Positions 6,549-8,783 of a stretch of 8,783 bases of DNA are shown here, piece after piece (within the stretch, counting starts at the first letter, position 1; each line of letters begins with the position of its first letter). A model generated the notes under the pieces. It was not told the DNA's origin. It was given only the letters and a program-made list of their open reading frames with translations, and did not search any database. The position numbers and the translations under genes are program-made. The stretch lies in assembly GCA_027296525.1 (NCBI GenBank), contig JAPUJA010000232.1:1-8783 (forward strand). Reading direction: 5' to 3'. The DNA comes from Pseudomonadota bacterium (GTDB taxonomy: Bacteria > Pseudomonadota > Alphaproteobacteria > UBA828 > JAPUJA01).

Positions 6549-7847
6549 TCAGCGACCGTAACGGTCCTTGAGCCGGTAGTAGGATGCGAGCCACGGCAAG
6601 AACCATGGGCGCCGCCGGTAGAGTGGGTGCCCTCGGAAGGGGAGGTCGTCGAAGGCCGTGGCCCCTTCCGGATCACCCAACAGTTTAAGCGCCACCTTAT
6701 GGCCGAAATAGGTCGAGGGCGCGACGCCCGAGCCGTTGTAGCCGGCCGCGAAGTAGATGCCGTCTTGCCGCCCGATATGCGGCAATTGATCGAATGTCAT
6801 TGCGACGAAACCACGCCAAGCGTGGGTGATCGGAACGTCGCCGAGCTCGGGATAGACGCCGGTCATCAATCGATGGATTTTCTTGGCGGCCGTGCGCGCG
6901 TCGAGCTCCCCCACTGCCGCGCGTCCGCCGAAAAGGATGCGCGTGCCGTCGGGCGAGGGGCGGAAATAGTAGAGCATCTTCTTCGTATCGACGATCATGC
7001 GGCGCTTCGGAATGAGGCGCGCCATGCGTTCGGGCGCGAGCGGCTCGGTCGCGATCATATAGCTTCCGACGGGGATGAGGCGCCGGCGAAACGCGGGCGT
7101 CGCGTCGCCTGTGTAGCCGTTGGTCGCGACGATGACGTCGGTTGCGGAGAGCGTGCGGCGCGTGGTTTCGACCCTGAAGCCGCCGTTTTGCCGGGTCACG
7201 GCGAGAACCGGGGTCCGCCCGGCGACCGCGACGCCGGCTTGGGTTACGCGTTCGAGCAGTCCCTTGTGGTAGAGTGCGGGGTGCAGGCCCGCTTGACGTT
7301 TTTCGATTCGCCCGCCGTGATAGATCTCGCTTCCGATTTCGGAGTTCTGCGCCGAGGCGGGAACCATCTCCGCCTCGTAGCCGATTTCCCTGTGAAGGAA
7401 ATCCAGGCTCCGCGCCAGCCGGTCGTAATGGTTCGGACGCCAGGCGCCGACGAATTTTCCGACCGGCTGGAAGTGACACGCGATTCCCTCGCTTTCGATT
7501 AGATAACGCGTGTAATCGAGGGCGGCCATGCCTTCGCGCAGGAGCGCGATGGCGCGGCTCTTGCCGTAACGCCCGATCAACGCGTCATAGGGAACCTTCA
7601 GGATTTCGCCGAGCATTCCACCGTTGCGGCTGCTGCATCCGGCGCCGGGATCCTCGGCATCGAGCACGAGGACCGAGCGTCCGGCGCGTCCGAGGGTCAA
7701 CGCGGCGGAAAGACCGGTATAGCCCGAGCCCACGATCGCGACATCGACGGCGTCGGGGAGCGACGGTTCGCTCGCCACCACCAGCGGCGCCTCCTCGTAC
7801 CAGTAGGGCTCGGCCTTGAAGCCGGGTGCGAAAATGTCCTGGTTCAT
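6549..7847 (-). CDS. FAD-dependent amine oxidoreductase, DAO family, gamma-glutamylputrescine oxidase (PuuB)-like
   Basis: The product is 432 residues from ATG 7847-7845. An upstream in-frame ATG at 7901 would add 18 residues, but it sits at the predicted transcription start and the family sequence begins at the inner Met (MNQDIFAPGFKAEPYWYEEAP shortened: APGFKAEPYWY). The Rossmann motif VAIVGSGYTG (Gly40, 42, 45), an acidic strand end at Asp64 and the FAD-binding CSSRNGG (72-78) are intact. Further family marks are VIVATNGYTGDATP, YMIATEPL, YYFRPSPDGTRILFGGR and the C-terminal FAAGYNGSGVAPSTYFG. PuuB-type enzymes oxidise gamma-glutamylputrescine with oxygen, yielding the aldehyde, ammonia and H2O2; related enzymes use other amines or amino acids. 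No putrescine pathway neighbours (puuA, puuC, puuD) are in the window, so the substrate is open. There is no signal peptide. Confidence 0.88.
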   Translation of the reverse strand: MNQDIFAPGFKAEPYWYEEAPLVVASEPSLPDAVDVAIVGSGYTGLSAALTLGRAGRSVLVLDAEDPGAGCSSRNGGMLGEILKVPYDALIGRYGKSRAIALLREGMAALDYTRYLIESEGIACHFQPVGKFVGAWRPNHYDRLARSLDFLHREIGYEAEMVPASAQNSEIGSEIYHGGRIEKRQAGLHPALYHKGLLERVTQAGVAVAGRTPVLAVTRQNGGFRVETTRRTLSATDVIVATNGYTGDATPAFRRRLIPVGSYMIATEPLAPERMARLIPKRRMIVDTKKMLYYFRPSPDGTRILFGGRAAVGELDARTAAKKIHRLMTGVYPELGDVPITHAWRGFVAMTFDQLPHIGRQDGIYFAAGYNGSGVAPSTYFGHKVALKLLGDPEGATAFDDLPFRGHPLYRRRPWFLPWLASYYRLKDRYGR

Positions 7848-7879
7848 ATCGCGTCCCAAAGCGAGGGGTTGCGAGCCGC

Positions 7880-7927
7880 TCCGCCGCGCGGAAGTGCTCA
7901 TCCCGTTTTATCGAAGCGCGCGGCGGA
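7880..7927. repeat. 11-bp inverted repeat flanking the -10 box of the PuuB-like gene, possible operator
   Basis: TCCGCCGCGCG at 7880-7890 is the exact reverse complement of CGCGCGGCGGA at 7917-7927, with 26 bases between. The right arm lies in the spacer between the predicted -35 and -10, and the left arm falls in the early leader at about +10 to +20. This is how a dimeric repressor site, or a pair of sites, could be placed. The arms are pure GC-rich sequence, so chance is more likely than the length suggests. Confidence 0.4.
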
Positions 7928-7935
7928 AAAATCAA
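7907..7935 (-). promoter_or_regulatory. Candidate sigma70 promoter of the PuuB-like gene
   Basis: On the minus strand TTGATT (7935-7930, four of six) and GATAAA (7912-7907, four of six) are separated by exactly 17 bases. Transcription would begin near 7900, leaving a leader of about 53 bases before ATG 7847. This position excludes the ATG at 7901 from the transcript and so supports the shorter protein. An 11-bp inverted repeat surrounds the -10 box and is listed separately. Confidence 0.4.
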
Positions 7936-8069
7936 CCCGATATGTGGCCGAGATGTGGGGCCTTCCTTCGGCGGATGCGTGTCGAAAACCAGCCCCGGCC
8001 CGGCCGCGATAATCGTGGCGGGCGGTGAAAGGCGCGCTTGCCCGATCGTGCCTGACGGGCCTGATGTCG

Positions 8070-8261
8070 CTAAGGAGTGTTGCAGGTATTGAAATCTTGG
8101 AAGCAGACGGCCGTCAGGTTGAAGAAGCCGGCCAGATTGCTGCCGATGAGGAGGACGCCGGCTACGATCACAATCGCAATGCCTGACGGCAAGATCGAAT
8201 ACTCCACGGCGGTTGCGCCCTTGCGGCCCACGAGAAGGCCCATGACAAGTCGTTGAAGCAT
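8070..8261 (-). CDS. Flp/Fap-type (type IVb) pilin
   Basis: The product is 63 residues from ATG 8261-8259, with AAGGAGG ten bases upstream; a GTG at 8267, four bases after the same site, would add two residues and cannot be excluded. Residues 1-15 are a short basic leader ending in Gly15. Next comes the pilin signature ATAVEY, with cleavage expected between Gly15 and Ala16, so mature Glu5 and Tyr6 are in place. A single hydrophobic helix follows (SGIAIVIVAGVLLIGSNLAGF). Flp pilins are processed by a TadV/CpaA-type peptidase and assembled by the Tad machine into adhesive fibres. Two features are unusual: a proline at mature position 10, and two cysteines (53 and 60) near the short C-terminus. 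No other Tad gene is within the window, so this copy is solitary as far as can be seen. The family call is very secure despite the small size. Confidence 0.9.
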   Translation of the reverse strand: MLQRLVMGLLVGRKGATAVEYSILPSGIAIVIVAGVLLIGSNLAGFFNLTAVCFQDFNTCNTP

Positions 8262-8336
8262 CCCCACGGAACCTCCTTCGGGCCATGGCCGGGCGGCTCA
8301 TCGGGGACGTCCCTTCCAATGACGGCCCGGCTGCCC

Positions 8337-8369
8337 GAATTCCGCCCTAACCATTGAAAGGCGGAATTC
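8337..8369. repeat. Perfect 10-bp inverted repeat in the pilin leader or promoter region
   Basis: GAATTCCGCC (8337-8346) pairs exactly with GGCGGAATTC (8360-8369) across a 13-base spacer, CTAACCATTGAAA. It lies 76 bases before the pilin start codon. There is no T run after it on the minus strand, so it is not an intrinsic terminator for that direction. It could be an operator or a stem-loop in the pilin mRNA leader. Confidence 0.5.
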
Positions 8370-8423
8370 TTGCTTACCGGTTAAACGATGCCTGAAATTT
8401 TTCTGAATTTGGAGGTGGTTAAC
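8348..8423. promoter_or_regulatory. Cluster of GGTTAA/TTAACC motifs upstream of the pilin gene, possible CtrA-type half sites
   Basis: Related sequences occur three times in 76 bases: TAACC at 8348-8352, GGTTAA at 8379-8384 and GGTTAAC at 8417-8423. TTAACC resembles one half of the alphaproteobacterial CtrA site (TTAA-N7-TTAA), and CtrA controls the Flp pilin gene in Caulobacter. No full TTAA-N7-TTAA site is present here, so this is a tentative reading. Confidence 0.25.
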
Positions 8424-8424
8424 G

Positions 8425-8450
8425 AAAAATGACCCTCTCCGGGCCGGGTC
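8425..8450 (-). terminator. Possible intrinsic terminator of the right-edge gene
   Basis: On the minus strand GACCC (8450-8446) and GGGTC (8435-8431) can pair across a ten-base loop, followed after one A by five T (8429-8425). The T run and orientation fit the gene entering from the right edge, whose stop is about 200 bases upstream. The stem is only 5 bp, so strength is doubtful. Confidence 0.35.
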
Positions 8451-8570
8451 GCGGTCGAGGCCCTTGGCCGGTTTCAGGGAGGCGGGGGTTCCGGCCGTGG
8501 CACGCACCGGCGGGAGATACGCCTTGCCTGGCCCGCCGTCATGGCCGCTTGAGGGCGCTCGCTGGGGGTG

Positions 8571-8638
8571 GCGCGCCCGTGGGCGTCGCGCGCCCGTGGA
8601 CGTCGCGCCCCCGTGGGTCTCGCGCCCCCGTGGGTGTC
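8571..8638. repeat. Four tandem copies of a 17-bp GC-rich unit
   Basis: Units at 8571-8587, 8588-8604, 8605-8621 and 8622-8638 follow the pattern GCGCSCCCGTGGGYGTC with two to four differences between copies and no gap. A degenerate copy may precede them (about 8555-8570), and GC continues into 8640. Each unit carries a CCC-GT-GGG core or near version of it. Seventeen is not a multiple of three, and no credible gene covers the array. It ends seven bases from the stop codon of the right-edge gene, so it would form that gene's 3' untranslated region. Confidence 0.85.
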
Positions 8639-8645
8639 GCCCGGT

Positions 8646-8783
8646 TCAGCTTCCCTGCTGGACGAGGGTGACCGGCGTGTAGCACTGCCCACGGTCTTCG
8701 ATCGCGAAGTTTCCGTCGGCGATCGCGGTTTCGAAATAGAGGTTGACGAGGAGCAGGCGCGGCCCGAGCTTGCCCTGTGAACC
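8646..8783 (-). CDS. C-terminal fragment of an unidentified protein (5' part beyond the right edge)
   Basis: Reading the minus strand from 8783, 45 sense codons run to TGA 8648-8646 with no start codon required inside the window. The frame looks coding: about four fifths of third positions are G or C, and the protein is balanced in composition, with RLLLVNLYFETAIADGNFAI followed by EDRGQCYTPVTLVQQGS. The alternate frames give Arg/Pro-rich sequence. The end contains a hydrophobic strand and one cysteine. I cannot assign a family from this fragment. It is on the same strand as the pilin gene and upstream of it, so it might be a surface or pilus-related protein, but that is a guess from position only; 384 bases and a possible terminator separate them. 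Confidence 0.65.
   Translation of the reverse strand, partial: GSQGKLGPRLLLVNLYFETAIADGNFAIEDRGQCYTPVTLVQQGS

Larger units (their letters stand above)
8262..8645. other. 384-base non-coding gap upstream of the pilin gene
   Basis: No open frame here has both a ribosome-binding site and plausible protein composition; the longest (8298-8507 minus, 8464-8682 plus) give Arg/Pro/Gly-rich translations typical of GC-rich shadows. From the pilin outward the gap holds the pilin's AAGGAGG site, a perfect 10-bp inverted repeat, an AT-richer block at about 8370-8430 with GGTTAA motifs, a possible minus-strand terminator, a featureless GC-rich stretch (about 8451-8555), and a 17-bp tandem repeat ending just after the stop of the right-edge gene. 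I could not find a clear sigma70 promoter for the pilin. Confidence 0.6.

Noticed and set aside
6526..6550. GCGGC-TTC-GCCGC hairpin between the convergent genes as a terminator
   Set aside because: The stem is only 5 bp and neither strand has a T run after it.
8298..8507. A 69-residue minus-strand frame before the pilin gene
   Set aside because: It has no ribosome-binding site, runs through the inverted repeat and possible terminator, and its composition is not protein-like.
8497..8513. Sigma54 promoter (TGGCACG at the -24 position)
   Set aside because: The -12 part lacks the required TGC, and no plus-strand gene lies downstream.
8571..8638. CRISPR-like array
   Set aside because: The 17-bp units are directly joined with no spacers between them and there are no cas genes.
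1..8783. A defence, mobile-element or biosynthetic cluster
   Set aside because: No transposase, integrase, nuclease, toxin-antitoxin, reverse transcriptase or synthase motif is present in any supported gene; composition is even across the window.

Overview
This 8.8 kb window is ordinary bacterial chromosome of high GC content with strong G/C preference at third codon positions. The gene families (a proline-rich-linker OmpA protein, a Flp-type pilin, a conserved secreted four-cysteine protein, a VOC-NUDIX gene pair) and the sequence style suggest an alphaproteobacterium, perhaps of the Rhodospirillales or Rhizobiales type. That placement is inference: there is no rRNA or other marker here.

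Layout from left to right. (1) The 3' part of an OmpA-family outer membrane protein (+) ends at 869 and is followed by a strong intrinsic terminator at 917-950. (2) A small secreted protein with four cysteines (-, 988-1473). (3) A GlpD-like FAD oxidoreductase (-, 1711-3318), divergent from (4) a metallo-beta-lactamase-fold hydrolase of the LACTB2 type (+, 3509-4417). (5, 6) A two-gene operon on the minus strand in which a VOC/glyoxalase-fold protein (5154-5627) overlaps by four bases a NUDIX hydrolase (4441-5157). (7) A secreted protein of unknown family (+, 5799-6461). (8) A PuuB-like FAD-dependent amine oxidoreductase (-, 6549-7847). (9) A Flp/Fap type IVb pilin (-, 8070-8261). (10) The C-terminal 45 codons of an unidentified gene entering from the right edge (-, 8646-8783), which has no start codon inside the window.

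No single pathway ties these genes together. Convincing co-transcription is seen only for VOC-NUDIX. The GlpD-like gene and the MBL-fold gene share a divergent control region. The cell-surface theme (OmpA, the two secreted proteins, the pilin) is scattered rather than clustered, and no Tad secretion genes are present inside the window.

The most unusual stretch is the 384-base gap between the pilin and the right-edge gene. It holds a perfect 10-bp inverted repeat, three GGTTAA-like motifs, a possible terminator and four tandem copies of a 17-bp GC-rich unit placed directly after the stop codon of the right-edge gene. The second is the promoter region of the PuuB-like gene, where an 11-bp inverted repeat flanks the predicted -10 box. 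I see no CRISPR array, tRNA, rRNA, insertion sequence, phage gene or defence system, and nothing that amounts to a clearly new biological system.
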